Notes under the pieces: generated by a model
Database searches by the model: none
Seen by the model: only the letters and a program-made list of their open reading frames with translations
What the model was told of the DNA's origin: nothing
Shown here: one piece after another, positions 1 through 11,442 of the stretch
Layout of the letters: each line of letters opens with the position of its first letter
Position numbering within the stretch: the first letter of the stretch is position 1
Assembly (NCBI GenBank): GCA_002633005.1
Contig: NMRA01000007.1
Span: 2,024,351-2,088,350, forward strand
From: Phoronis australis
Lineage: Eukaryota; Phoronida; Phoronidae
Length of the DNA stretch: 64,000 nt
Reading direction: 5' to 3'
Position numbers and translations under genes: made by a program

Positions 1-1028
1 GAGATATCTCACTTGCACCTAGATGCAAAATATAAACAAAATCTACCAGCTTTCGCCTTCTAGGACATAAACAAAAGACATTCTTTTAAAAAGCTCCCGG
101 TTTTGGCCAGAGTGCAAGAATATTGTTCAGGAATTGGTGACCACAAATGTCCACCAATACCCATTTTATGATACAGCAACGATATGGTGAAATTTTCTGG
201 ATTGTAAGATAGTGATAGAGTAATTTGTGTCCAAATAATAAATGTCAACTGTGCTCTTTCATGTAACTTGGATGGATATTTTGAAGGAGAGGAATTTCAC
301 AGCGTTTCTTTAAAGTCTTTCCTACCACCAAGTCCTTAAATCACTTTTGTTGAAAGTTATAATGCTCAAATAATTCATATAAAAAGTCCAATGTCATAAA
401 TTTCCATAAATGGAAGAAATGGCAATTCGTCTTTCTTAACTCTGCTCGTCTTGACCTCCAGGATTTGGAATTAGGTCACAGGGCACACAGAAACTGTGCT
501 AAAGAGTTCCAAATTGGACATTTTCGAATGCCAGAGGAGATGTATTTCTTTGTCATCAGGATTTTATTGCAGTGCATGTCAAGGATAGCAGAATAAAATT
601 CTGTTTCCAAGTCACAATGTATAATAACCAGTCGTGTCTCATAATTCCGGTCATTCTGACAGCAAATTTCACTTGCACTCGGCCATGGTGACAGAGAGTT
701 ACTTGCGCTTAGATGCGACAGAGAATTCCAGATCATTCTGTCAGATTATTTTTGGCGTTTACTATAAAATGATACACCAAAGGGGACAATATCAAATCGC
801 CAATCACTGGGTAACAGGACTAAATATCTATGGCCTTGATGTGACTAAAAGTATTAATTGGAAATGGATATCTCAAAACAGAAACAACAAATAAGCTCTC
901 TTTACATATAGTGAGCACAAAATTAGCATAATCTAAGGGTCAAAATGTTGTTGAAACAAGAAGCATCTGAAATGCTTGTATTTGCTCCTGTTCGTTGCAA
1001 ACCTGCGATAAACACTGTAAAAGCTTAC
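1..1028. other. Flank or intron left of the BART gene; no exon seen
   Basis: I find no exon on either strand with good splice sites and conserved protein. The minus-strand BART gene ending at 1029 has an open donor there, so this stretch is probably its next intron. Nothing repetitive stands out. Confidence 0.4.
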
Positions 1029-4000
1029 CTTGAAAACCTCTCGTAAGTCAGGTTTTTTATTCATATCCGAAAGCTTCTTTACTATTTCTTCATGACTAAG
1101 ACCAGAATCTTGTCTAAATCCTTCAAGTATAGCAGTAACCTAAAACCCAAGCATGGGAGCAATAACCAACAAAATTTGAGGACTCAAATGACTGTGAACA
1201 CAGCGAACCAAAAGTCGCCAAGGCATGATGATAAAATCTAGCAGAAATTCCTCAGTTTAGAATTGAAGAAATTTTACCATAGATGCGCAAAATATTCACA
1301 CGGGAAAATGGTGACCCCCGCCTAGGTTTATCTTGTAACTGTAAAGACTGTGACTGTGGCACGTTTGCATATGGCAGCATTGTAGTCAAATGCCGTGGAA
1401 CGTATCAATAAGACTATCACCCATTTCCGTCCTTTCTTGAAAATCACATGAAATATGTCCATAAAATTTTTGCAATCGAACTAATGGACAAAAAGCTTTT
1501 TACAGGCTAAGGAGCAACCTACTGGATGGCACTGTTACATGCCTACAACATATAGCGCATGGAAACAATTGGAAACGTCTGTCAAACAAATAAGAAAGTC
1601 TTCTGTTTTCTAAAAGGAGACAAGCAGACTTGAATATATCCTTCACGAAGAACCATAACGGGGCTCTCGTGTTTTTAGCTAAGGTGTTTAGTGCACTGGG
1701 CCCAACCACAAGGCCTGCACACGTCTGATGCACCACAAATGACATCAGGCCATCTGCACTCTTTTTTAACGAAGAAACAAAACTAAAAAACATCAAGTCC
1801 TACTAGAGGTTAGTAATAATATTTACACCAACTTTCAAAGGAATTTTGGAAATTTGGTGGATTTATTTAATTTTGAACATAAAAATCCGATAACAATTTA
1901 GAGACAGTTTTACCTATATGAATAAAAAATGACATATGTTTAGTTTCAATGATCTTGATGACAAAAACGAAACCGGTTGTAAGTGAAGATTTTTACAATA
2001 CTTGGCATACTGCAATGTTGCCTTTCTTGTCATCGTCCACCAAAATCAGCAATTGTCACTTACGGGTATCCTGGATTTTGAGAACCAGTTTGATGTCCCC
2101 TTATTCAGCGTGGAAAACTGGTTCTCAAAATGGTGGACACCTGCAAGGGACTATTACCGCAACCTCTAGACACTTAATCACATTTCAGCCAAGAATGTCA
2201 GCATCTACTGTACATTTCGAGAGGGTTGCAGCAGCGATCCGTCCTAGGGGTCACCAATCATATGAATGAAAAACAAAAAAGTTACTGTGGGAATGCATTC
2301 CACATGGACACTCATGCAGTAATTAATTAACAAGAGATTCATTTCACCCAGTGTTTTGAACAGCACTAGGCAACTATACAAGATAAGTGCTATAAGCAGA
2401 CTGGACAGTGTCATTGAAATAATCAATATGTCATTCTTCAGAGCTATACATGAAGACATGCGAAAGGGATCAATCATACACCGGCTTCAGGAATTCCCAG
2501 TTGATTATGCGCTGGGCAAAATGATTTACCATATCTAAGAAAGGGACAAACAAACAACATATTTCATTGCCCCATCATAAAATACTAGAGGGTGCTTGAA
2601 CAGCCACAATACTACATATACTTTTCGAACTAGATGACATACTGCTGTTGTGTGCTGGTCATTTTTATATAATTATCAAAATATTTAAATAAAATCAAGT
2701 TTGTTGTTCCAAGTAAATATTTCTGTAGTGCTAAGAGGTGTGTCGGAGGGCATTGACAAGCTGGACCCTCATTGGATAATGTATGATGCATTGTTCTCTT
2801 ATGACAAAGAAAAAAGTGCTAGAGATTTCAAAAACTAAAACAAACACCGAATTCAACTCAATTCTTTTACGAAAGAATTAAAACGCATTGCACGATTTAC
2901 CTAGTTTTCCAAACATAGGAGTCAACACATTTATGAGTTGAATCAGGACAAGTGGAAAATGATTAGTCACACCTCAGTGACCTCACTAAGCTTTTTAAAC
3001 CTGTTGACGTCTGCATTGTAACTCATTAAGCAATAGAACAAAAATAAAAAATAATTGGCATTAGAATGACAAGCGACAAACTAATCTCAGTAATTGTCAC
3101 AGTGGTCTCAGATTTTGAGAACCAGTTTTCACCACTGCATAACAGGCATAAAACTGGTTCTAAAAAATCCGGAACCACTGCAAGCGACTTTTGCCTAACA
3201 TCAATGCAAAATAGCTCGACTGTCACAGCAGCAGTGTACAGCTGTGTGGAAAAATCACTACAGACTGACAAATAACGCAGAATCAGAAAGGCTGCTGTGG
3301 TATTCCAGAAAGTAGCTACTTCTGAACTCCATAAATGAGTTGCTAAGTTCAAATTTTGTAGTTAAAAAACTCATTCATTCGGTGTAGAAAATGCAGTGGC
3401 AGAGACATAGTAGCCATTAGTTCAAATTTCACTTACATTATAATGATAAAATCAACACACTCGGAGATTGATGTTAGTCATTAAAATAAGAATAAAAAAG
3501 AAAGCGAACAATAAAACATACCAATTTCCTGTATCCTTCATGTATCGTCTTGTATTCAGACAATTCTTCTTGAGGGTCAAATACTGAAATCAGAAGTTTT
3601 AGAATGGAAAACCATTGATAAGCAAATTTGCTAAAAAAGAAAACCTACCAACTCTAATGCTAGGACTTGTGCCAAATCACCTACAATACAATCGAACATA
3701 GTTACCCTGAACTTTTTTACTAAGTAACAGCACAATACCCTGGCCATGTCAAATTAAAATCTGGAAAATGCAGAAGAATATTGAACAATTAATCAAATGT
3801 TTAATAGCCATTAGTGCCACTCAACCATCCACAATTTCATGATAGAATTTATTGATTAATGAAATTGAATTCACCGACTGCACACCTCGTTTGATTGACA
3901 ACAGAAAAGATAATGGCTAAATTTACTAAAGGCAAGAAAAATTAAGTTCGTAAGGAGCGGGAAGTAAGTGGCACAAGTATGAATCAATACCGTTAAAAAC

Positions 4001-6404
4001 TAATGAATGTAAGGCCAGGTTTAAGACAAAGAAAACGGGAGCCTGGAAACTGGTCGTCAAGCACTGTCACACTACTAGTATGGTTAAACCCTAAGACTGC
4101 TGGTTACACATGACTAGGTGTGTAGCAAGGCGACTGTTGGTTACACAAGACTAGGTGTGTAGCAAGGTGACAAAAGGCTTGTCTGCTGCAGCACACTTTC
4201 CAAAATGGTGAACATTTGTAAATAACACAGGTTAATTAAGATTCAGTGAGGATCCTTAGTCCCAAAGATGTTGACAACTCTGGTGCCTATGTACAATCAG
4301 AAAACAAAAAAACATTACAAGCAACTTGAACTGTCTTGCATTTTATACAAGTCAAAATCAGTGAAGTTTATTTTTAGCTAATTAATCACTACAACACCAA
4401 TGCCTGATTGCGTAGACAAAAACACTCATTGACTCAAGATTATGTTTGTCCCATGAAGTGAACAGAAAATTAAGGTTATCTCAAACCTTATTCACAAAAA
4501 TCGTCCGTTTATACAATATTTCACTCGTGTCTAGCAAAATACCTCATCTTCATTCTCAGGGAACTTCTAATACAAAATATATACCATGTAGCGAAAAAAA
4601 GATTTAATTAGCAGAACCACCTTGAAACAGCACTACTGTGAGGATATTTGTTTACTACTTATTCGAGGTCAAAGGTTACAGAGCTGTCACTCAAATCTAA
4701 TCTCCCGCCAGCTACAAAGAAGCTTCGTATGTACCCTCAGTCCTTTCATTAACTGAGCTGCCAAAATATTGAGTTATCGAGGTGTACTTATGATAGAACG
4801 GTGCCCGGGGAAAACAACAATAAAACGTAGTTTTGATCCTGAGGGAGCTGTGCGCCAACATGTGCATGACCATTGAGAACGAAAACTACAAATTGCCTCA
4901 CGCCTCTTTGGTCACGAACACAGGAAGTTGTGAAAAAAGATAAATCACCCAAATTCCTTAATTCAATAAAAAAATGGACATTTCGCTTTTTCGATCTCAT
5001 GTTAACAACATGGTTTAACCACCGACTCGATTTCTGTTATCCATTTCTTACTTGGTTTCGTATCAACCTAAAAGTAGGTCAAACAACAGTAACAGTTGAT
5101 CTCATTTCGTGGCTGGGGAAGGTAAGTTTTAATGATAATTAAGTTAATTATGCACAGCAAATTCAGTTGACATTGCTACTGAATGTTGAAATAGCAAACA
5201 TGGTTAAGGCATGATGTATAGGCTATATTGACGAAAAAAAAGTTTTTGCCAAATAATTATTCAAAGATTTAGAGATTTCTACTCGCCCTAGTTTAATCGG
5301 CTTTTTCTTGGCTTCGGTAAATCGACTTTATTCAAACTTAGGAACACAAGTTCTCAAAAACGGCTCAGCGGATTTCGCTGAAACTTTCCAAACTTAATAT
5401 TTATTCATCAATTCTCAAAAACAATGTTAGGATTTTTTATCATTATTAGAGCCTAATTTTGGCGTAAAGTAACAAAAACAAATACGACTTCTATTCTTTA
5501 CAAAAATTAAGAAAGGTATATTCATACCAAAATAACACCACGGTCGATTTTAATGAAACCTTTTTTAAATGAAAACTTTACCAGTTGCCACAAAAACACT
5601 GTTAGGAATTTTGGATTAGTCTTTTAGTTTGGTTTCTATGACAAATCAACTCGCAAAACGCAAGGCATTTTTGCAAAAAATAGCAGTCGTATCCGTCTTT
5701 GTTACAATGCGCAAAAACTAGGCCTTTATATTGAAAATTCTAACAGCATTTTTGAGATTGGTAAAAATAGGAGTGCGCACAGTGTAAAAAGTACTGCTCG
5801 AAAAAAGTTTGATTATTGGAGCATTTTTTCGAGGAAGGAATTTAAGACACTGACGGCCTCCTAAGGTGGCACTCTGCGCAAAAGGTACTTATAACAGTCT
5901 GAATTTGGTGTTTTACTCAGTGTGAGGCATAATTGCCGAAAAGCTTATGGCATATGAAGCTCCTATAGGACCGCCGCTTAACCGTCTCTACGGCCAGTGG
6001 AGAAGCATTGCTTAGTAAGAGTCCAACAAACCATGAATGCTAATTTTTTCTCTTGTTTGCAGTTTGCCAAACAACTCCAGCGATTTTGCACAACATTTGT
6101 AATCAAGCACCAAAAATTGTGAATCACAGTTATTGATTCTGAATGCGACTGAGATGTGACTGGAGAACAGTCGAATTCGGAATTGTCGCTCGACTAAACT
6201 AAACTTTCTAAAGCCCTGCTAAAGGCGCTTTTGTTTTTCTTACCAGTTGCTTACCAGTGAAATCAAACAAGCTGAATTTGGGCAGATAAATATACAATAC
6301 TTACTGAGACAATTAGCGTCCATGAAGGTATTGACAGGTGCCTGAAAAAATGGATCTCCTAAGAAACATAGGAGCTGATCGAATACCCACTCTGACTTCG
6401 CCAT
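1029..6404 (-). CDS. BART-domain protein (CFAP36/ARL2BP-like), 5' part
   Basis: Three coding exons on the minus strand join in phase: 6404-6305 (ATG), 3583-3522 and 1139-1029. Each has GT and AG borders, and 100+62+111 nt give 91 residues. The protein opens MAKSEWVFDQLLCFLGDP, continues through FDPQEELSEYKTIHEGYRKL and ends here at DLREVFK. A tryptophan-containing start, an FD.EE acidic turn, Y..IH..Y..LV and an LEGF segment in that order match the N-terminal half of the BART fold found in CFAP36 and the ARL2-binding protein ARL2BP. Those proteins bind ARL2/ARL3 GTPases and act in cilia or mitochondria; a ciliary role here is inference from the family. Exon 3 ends with a consensus donor, so the rest lies beyond the left edge. 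The start is the first ATG (AAAATGGCG context), 57 bp downstream of an ETS-type site. I favour CFAP36-like but cannot separate it from a sister BART family. Confidence 0.75.
2055..2151. mobile_element. MITE-like palindrome, family A copy 1
   Basis: A ~97 bp imperfect palindrome lies in the BART intron. The left arm begins GTCACTTACGGG and holds TTTTGAGAACCAGTTT. The right arm holds the reverse complement and ends in GTCCCTTGCAGG read backwards. The centre is CTTATTCAGCG. Two more copies in the window share the same termini and core, so this is a short inverted-repeat transposon family. No coding capacity. Confidence 0.7.
3095..3188. mobile_element. MITE-like palindrome, family A copy 2
   Basis: Second copy of the family seen at 2055. 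Both arms contain GAGAACCAGTTTT or its complement, with ends GTCACAGTGG and GTCGCTTGCAGTGG. The centre CACTGCATAACAG is related to the centre of the third copy. The open reading frame that spans it (about 3066-3275) is just an open run through the palindrome. Confidence 0.7.
4095..4168. repeat. 37 bp tandem duplication
   Basis: Two adjacent copies of a 37 bp unit (GACTG..TGGTTACACA..GACTAGGTGTGTAGCAAGG) differ at a few positions. They lie within the first intron of the minus-strand BART gene. Confidence 0.75.
5310..5800. repeat. Fold-back repeat, family B copy 1
   Basis: The stretch 5530-5790 is clearly related to 61295-61520: shared GATTTTAATGAAACCTT, CTGTTA.GAATTTT, CATTTTTGCAAAAAATAGCA and CAAAAACTAGGC. 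The stretch 5340-5450 matches the reverse complement of about 61500-61600 (GATTTCGCTGAAACTTTCCAA against GATTTCACTGAAACCTTCCAA). The element therefore has related arms in inverted orientation around an AT-rich middle. Non-coding; it lies within the first BART intron. Confidence 0.55.
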
Positions 6405-6460
6405 TTTGCAGGAAAATGTTTACCTGAGGCTCCAAAAGAAAAATGTCGCTTATGTTTGAT

Positions 6461-6470
6461 CACTTCCGGG
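6461..6470 (-). promoter_or_regulatory. ETS-type site upstream of the BART gene
   Basis: CACTTCCGGG on the plus strand reads CCCGGAAGTG toward the gene. It sits 57 bp before the ATG at 6404. GGAA-core ETS/GABP sites at this distance are common in TATA-less housekeeping promoters. PIGH is transcribed in the opposite direction just to the right, so the site could serve a shared promoter; that is inference. Confidence 0.4.
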
Positions 6471-6499
6471 GGAAAACTTACTCGCAAACTGAACCATAT

Positions 6500-7864
6500 C
6501 TTATTTAATTTACAGATAAATAACATTATTTCAATTCTTTGCTCTAAATTTGTACAAAAATAATGTCATATAGCACTACATTTTGAGTTAATTTTGTAAC
6601 AACAGTTCAAGTGCGCTAGTAACTTTTTAGGATTTAGGACCACGTAACGTTACATTTTGATTAAAAATAATTAAAACAGAATTAGCCTAAAGTAATTAAA
6701 TTAATGACGAAAAATATATTTAAAACATTGAAAACTTATTGATTTTCTATTGCTCTCTATAAATCTGTAAAAAATAAAATAATTAGAGGGGGGTGTGGTT
6801 TTCAATGGACGCCATGTAATGAGTTATAAAAGTGTACCGTACTGGAGTCGAGCACCATCTTCAGCACCTTCATGTGATTGGCCCAAATCTTGCGAGAAGT
6901 GGAAATTTGATGGCTACTTCAAATAACCGTTATAACGTAAAGAATTTCAGTCTCTTTCTTATATATTGGCGGAGTTTCCTTTAAACTTGATGACGCACAA
7001 GTATAGAATTTATATTGGTTGTGAATATCTGCGCAATTAAAGTGGATGAAATTGATCACAGTGCCTTGAATGTTTCAAGAAAATTTCCGTGCTCTTTAGT
7101 TTCTGGAATTACGATTACGAAGTGCTCCATTTTGCCCAACTGNTGCCCTTAGTTCACAGTTTGTAAACCCAATATTAAAGCAATAAGTTCGAGTTTGAAC
7201 TCGAAATTTCGAGTTTTTACTCGAGTTTGTAGCACGAATATAAGGGTCTTCAAGGGCAAACTTGAACTAGAAACTCCTATGCATAAACTATAATGTATTC
7301 GAGCACAGTCTGATAACCAATTATCTTAAGTTCGCACAAAAGGAGCAGAGAAATTGCCAAAAATAGTTTCGAGTTCGTTTCGAGTACAAAGATTAGAGAC
7401 CGGGCCCTGTGGTGTCTTGTGATTTGTCACTTTTATGGTTCCCTGGATGTTTCTTTTATTTATACTGCTGGTGGAAGGCTGCTGGCAGTCTTTCAGCATG
7501 CAATTAGGCCGTCTGGGATGAGCGCTTTGGGTTTTACTTATAGTCTAGCTTGAGTAGCTGTGTTTTAACTGGTGAGTACTTACTAGTGAATCTAGGAATA
7601 CAACATTGTCCTGGTGACCTGTAGACAGTCTCGGACTACCGTTTTAGCTGGAGGTTTTCAAGGAATTATCCAACCCTCACACTGACTAAAACATCAAAGT
7701 CATGTTATAAATACATTTTGTACATAGCAGGACACCTTAGGAATCTGCCGATGTCTTTAATTCCTTCCAACGCCACCTGTCGTGTGGAGTGATAAAAATG
7801 GCCAGTTTACGATTTTGTGAACTGAACGAGGGACTGCTTGAAGAAAATTTGAAATTCTTTTCAG
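6500..7864. other. Spacer that should hold the first PIGH exon
   Basis: AT-rich sequence with one N at 7143. The region 7185-7390 is rich in TTCGAG/CTCGAA motifs. An open frame at about 7388-7550 and a 41-codon ATG frame at 7798-7920 do not resemble the N-terminus of PIGH. The promoter and first exon of PIGH should lie here or be interrupted by the N, but I could not place them. Confidence 0.35.
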
Positions 7865-10800
7865 AGCACCACAATCCTGATGTGTCTTATCCTGGTCTCC
7901 CTCGTAGGCATCGTACTTAAAGTCCATTTCAAAGTCAAAAGAGGTATGCTGAGTTTTAACTATCTACTCTTTTTGATGAGACTCATTTCTTTTGCGCAGT
8001 TCTAAGTAAACTTGATTGCCTGCCCAGTGGGTGTATTCTTTTATGTCTTGGAATAAGTATGAATAGGGTGTTACCTACCATTCCCCTGGACTGTTAAACC
8101 AAGACATTTCCAACATCATCTGATTTAGCATGACGTTCGATTAAACTTGACAAACAAGCCTATTGTGTTGGTTCACAATGAGTAGCAAGCGGCTCAGAGC
8201 AGTCACACAAAGAAATCAGCAGGTAAACATTAAGTCTAATTTCACTGAAATTCTACCATTTTTATCCGTTCGAAGTTTTTTTAGTGATAGTATTTCGTAC
8301 AAAACACATTTGTTGAATGTCGTTTGGAAATAGTACTTTTGAATATCGTGTAGGATCAGACGCACTGTTTACAACATAATTGCTGGATTCCGTGAGCTTA
8401 TCAGATGAACACAGACATTGAGAGAGCTGGACTATGTAAACATTGGTTTGCCAACTTTCTCCCCTTGCTATCACTGTCAAACTAAAAGCAACACGGCTGT
8501 ATTCCACCTAGCCGATCAGTGAAATTGGGATACTCATCCCACAGCGTGGGTGCGTAACGGTATGGAAACTATTTTATTGCCGCTACGCTTAAATTCTAGC
8601 TGGCATAGAGCGGAATGGAATTCATATTGCAGGTTTGGCATTTGCTGGTCTGGGACTGGGGTTTAGGGATCGTAGCGGGAATTTCAAGGCATGGCCATGT
8701 AATCGTTTGCACCACCTGGACATCGCCAAAAATTTATGTGTTGTTTTGCATATTGTACATGAGTTCTAATTCCTTTTTTGACAGTGGTATAATTGTACTG
8801 TGCCACAAACTTGCTATTTTATGTTCTCGAGATTTTCCGGTTATTACAATCAGAAAAACTTGCATCTCATGGCTACATTTTATTAGATGGATGTCAGTAC
8901 TCACACTTCACACGCAATGACCTGTTCTTGCAATGATTTTTTGCAGAAATGTTTGCAGAATCTTGAAAGTTTATTATTGCATGAATGAACACAAACATTG
9001 CCTGAATTATTGCTGTGTTCCCTTGAATTAAAATTTTGCAAAAAATTCCAGGAAAAATATTCAAAAACTAGTTGCATGAATAAGCCTGAAGTCACGCTTC
9101 TTATGGAAACTTGAAGCGTGTGATTTTTTAGCAAATTTGAACACTTGACACTCATGCCTTTCCCCTTGTAGAAATTTCTCTCCATTTAGTTGCCAGTATG
9201 GAAACTGTATGTCTTCACCAGATATCAGTTAGTGCAATGAGGAAGTGAATGCATTCAGTTATTATTGGTTATTGTGTCAAATTTGGTATAAACCCACATT
9301 CTGTTAAAGACAGTAACTAGTTCCACTTTAAAACTCTTGGTTTGTTGCTTGTAAAGATGAAGATAAAAAGTGATTTCTGAGCTTGGAAACAAGCTATAGG
9401 TTATTGCTTGAGACAATGCTCAGCACACAAAATTATTTGCCATGACAACTGACAAGCCTACTTATTGAGTCTGATCTGGAGCAATATTAAGAACAAACTG
9501 TCAGCTCTTTCCAAGCTCAAAATACCACCTCTGAGAAACAAGTTGAGACCAATTTCATAATGGTAAGTGGTGTGAATCATAGCGGACTGAACACTGGCTT
9601 ATAACACCGTATCATTACCACAGTTTCATCAGCGAGTTGTTATTGTAGAGTCTCTGTTAGTCATATCATCTCTGGGTATCCAAGTGACCACAACTTTCAT
9701 GTCTGGGAGAAGACTTGTTCAATTCTACGACATGTCGCTCATCAAGGATCTCGTCATAAATGAAGGTATCACCATGGTATGTAAATAAAAGTCCTCGCTA
9801 GTAGTGTTCTTGTTCTTGGGAAAAGAGTGTTTTAATGACACCTCGACTGGTTGTTTTAAGGGGGAACGCAGCCGTTTTTGATGTTACGTTCACTAAGTAA
9901 AAATGCAGATCCCTGGTTATCTCGGAGATGCATTTATTTTTCCATGTTGATTACTGTACCCTGTACCCTGTACCCTGTACCCTGTACCCTGTACCCTGTA
10001 CCCTGTACCCTGTACCCTTGACATGGACTTACTATCTAAACAATAATGGAATGTGACATGAATAGCCCAACGGAAGGCTTGCACCTTCAGTCTGTATTCA
10101 CTTCCATGGAGCAAACGGGATGTCCAACGTTGAACACTGTGTTTTTTTCAGCAGAAGTGAAACAATGCAGAACCAAGATGCAGGCTTTCTGTTGGGCCAT
10201 TAACTTCACTTTTTATTATTCCTCATCAAGGGAAAATTTCTTTCCAGGATATTCACAGATCTGTATTTTTACTCAAGGTAACTTCAAAAAGGGTTGCTTT
10301 CCACTTTAGTTGATGTTATTCTACTTTAGAAATTATCAGCCCCCAACCGATTATCAGACCCCACCCCAATACTCACCATAAAAACTATATGCAAATAACG
10401 AAGTTAGGACTTTTGATAAAGCAACTGTCATTCTTGATTGCTATGTTCCGTCTTATTGTATATGACTACTGTTTACCTATTGGCTTTACTGAGCTGCATG
10501 TCTGTTGTGTTCAACAAGTGTCCTTAGTGGGTTGTTTTCAAATTGGTAGAATTCACGGACTGGAATAAAATATGACTTTATTTACAGCAAAGTGTCATAT
10601 TTTATTTGGCGATACTGTTGAAGAAGAAAGAAGGCTACTCCATAGTGCCTTTATTTACAGTAAGTCAATACTTTGCTCATTTCTCCACACTTCTTGGTGG
10701 ATATTGATTAGTAAAACTTGTGGCTATGTTGAGCGCACATTTGGTAATATGTGTACTGCCTTGAGACATCCTGCTTCGCACAATAGCTCGTGTCAAGTGG

Positions 10801-11365
10801 CACAAAAATTAGATTGTTAAATAATGCTATTCAACACTTCATTTTTTGCTGGTGTTATACAGTGGTTGGAACGGAGCCTATAGGTGTTATTTACCTTACT
10901 TTAAAGTTGGCCATCTCATACCCGCCTCTCAGACATTAAATTATGCTATCAGCAATCTTTGGTTCATGCGCGTCAGTCCAAATTTTGCACTTTTTCGCTA
11001 CCTGCAAATACAATTTCCTGACTGCCAGATTCCTTCAGTAACAATTAATGGTAATACTTAAAAAAAAATTTTACCCTGTCTTGAAATAAATGGTGATGTG
11101 TGAATTTCGACAAATTCTCTGAAAATTCTGGTGGTCACCTAGGCTTCTTACAGTCTTGTTTTTCATAATTTCATAATTATTTAGAAATGTTGAAGTCGTA
11201 TTTGTTTGCTTTGTCAGATGAATCCAGTAAAAGACGTATGTCAAGATTTGTGACATATCAAAAAGTATAATTACAATCTCTTTGTCATTTTAGCATTCGT
11301 GGCCACGGTTAAAAGTTCTGCAGCGGATATACCAGGGTGCTCAAGAGATCCTGAAGAGGTCATGA
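7865..11365 (+). CDS. PIGH: PIGH, GPI-GlcNAc transferase subunit H (first exon not found)
   Basis: Four coding exons join in phase: 7865-7943, 9649-9776, 10588-10659 and 11294-11365 (TGA), giving 116 residues. PIGH is a small ER-membrane subunit of the complex that adds GlcNAc to phosphatidylinositol, the first step of GPI-anchor synthesis. The first exon here encodes the second arm of the membrane hairpin (ILMCLILVSLVGIVLKV). Next come ESLLVISSLGIQVTTTFMSG and KDLVINEGITM, matching the ETLLIIDSLGIQMT..SG and KDIVINEAIYM blocks of human PIGH. The third exon has QSVIFYLAILLK and the last PRLKVLQRIYQGAQEIL, also colinear with human PIGH. The exon at 7865 follows TTCTTTTCAG with an in-frame stop just before it. 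Human PIGH is about 188 residues, so roughly 70 N-terminal residues with the first membrane segment are unplaced. A 51 bp tandem duplication covers the last codons and stop. Confidence 0.88.
8085..8560 (+). repeat. Dispersed ~470 bp repeat, family C copy 1
   Basis: This block is colinear with 24355-24830 at moderate divergence with indels. Shared anchors include CGATTAAACTTG, CAGTCACACAAAG, GTTTACAACATAATTGCTGGATT and AGAGCTGGACTATGTAAACA. Both copies are in the same orientation. This copy lies in a PIGH intron. No long open frame is shared, so it is probably a non-autonomous transposon. Confidence 0.75.
9533..9600 (+). repeat. Dispersed repeat, family D (GAAACAAGTTGA) copy 1
   Basis: The run GAAACAAGTTGAGACCAATT followed by TCATAATGGTAAGTGGTGTG recurs with small changes near 16668, 26668, 41098 and 42470, always on the plus strand. 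Flanks of some copies are also related (CTGTCAGCTCTTT against CTGTCAGTTCTTT). Origin unknown; possibly the end of an old transposon. Confidence 0.6.
9954..10017 (+). repeat. TACCCTG heptamer tandem array
   Basis: About nine perfect copies of a 7 bp unit (CTGTACC, equivalently TACCCTG) lie in a PIGH intron, directly left of a palindrome. It resembles telomere repeats in composition but not in sequence. The open frame on the minus strand here encodes only the periodic VQGTGYR string. Confidence 0.92.
10046..10216. mobile_element. ~170 bp imperfect palindrome
   Basis: The left arm (AATAGCCCAACGGAAGGCTTG) reappears inverted on the right (AATGGCCCAACAGAAAGCCTG read from the minus strand), and the outer parts also match. 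The pair spans an intron of PIGH beside the heptamer array. This looks like a fold-back or MITE-type insertion with no coding content. Confidence 0.6.
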
Positions 11366-11442
11366 CACTCACTGTGAAAGTTGCAAGGTGCTCAAGAGAT
11401 CCTGAAGAGGTCATGACCCTCACTGTGAAAGTTACAAGGTGC
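11336..11442 (+). repeat. 51 bp duplication over the PIGH stop codon
   Basis: The unit beginning GGTGCTCAAGAGATCCTGAA occurs at 11336 and again at 11387, 51 bp later, with two or three differences. A third partial start lies at 11438. The first copy holds the last codons and TGA of PIGH, so the second places a silent copy of the same C-terminal codons in the 3' UTR. Confidence 0.9.

Noticed and set aside
3066-3275. 69-codon plus-strand open frame
   Set aside because: It is explained by the family A palindrome lying within it.
7798-7920. 41-codon ATG frame (MASLRFCELNEG...) in good context
   Set aside because: Its second half overlaps, in another frame, the exon at 7865-7943 that encodes the PIGH membrane segment; no resemblance to a PIGH N-terminus.
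8179-8221. ATG exon-like stretch (MSSKRLRAVTQRNQQ) ending at a GTAAAC donor, considered as PIGH exon 1
   Set aside because: It lies inside the family C repeat, whose other copy at 24460 has no open frame there, and its phase does not fit the exon at 9649.
9954-10017. Interstitial telomere repeat
   Set aside because: The unit is TACCCTG, not the CCCTAA of metazoan telomeres, and the array is short and perfect as in an ordinary minisatellite.
9917-10114. 65-codon minus-strand open frame
   Set aside because: Most of it is translation of the 7 bp tandem array and the adjacent palindrome.
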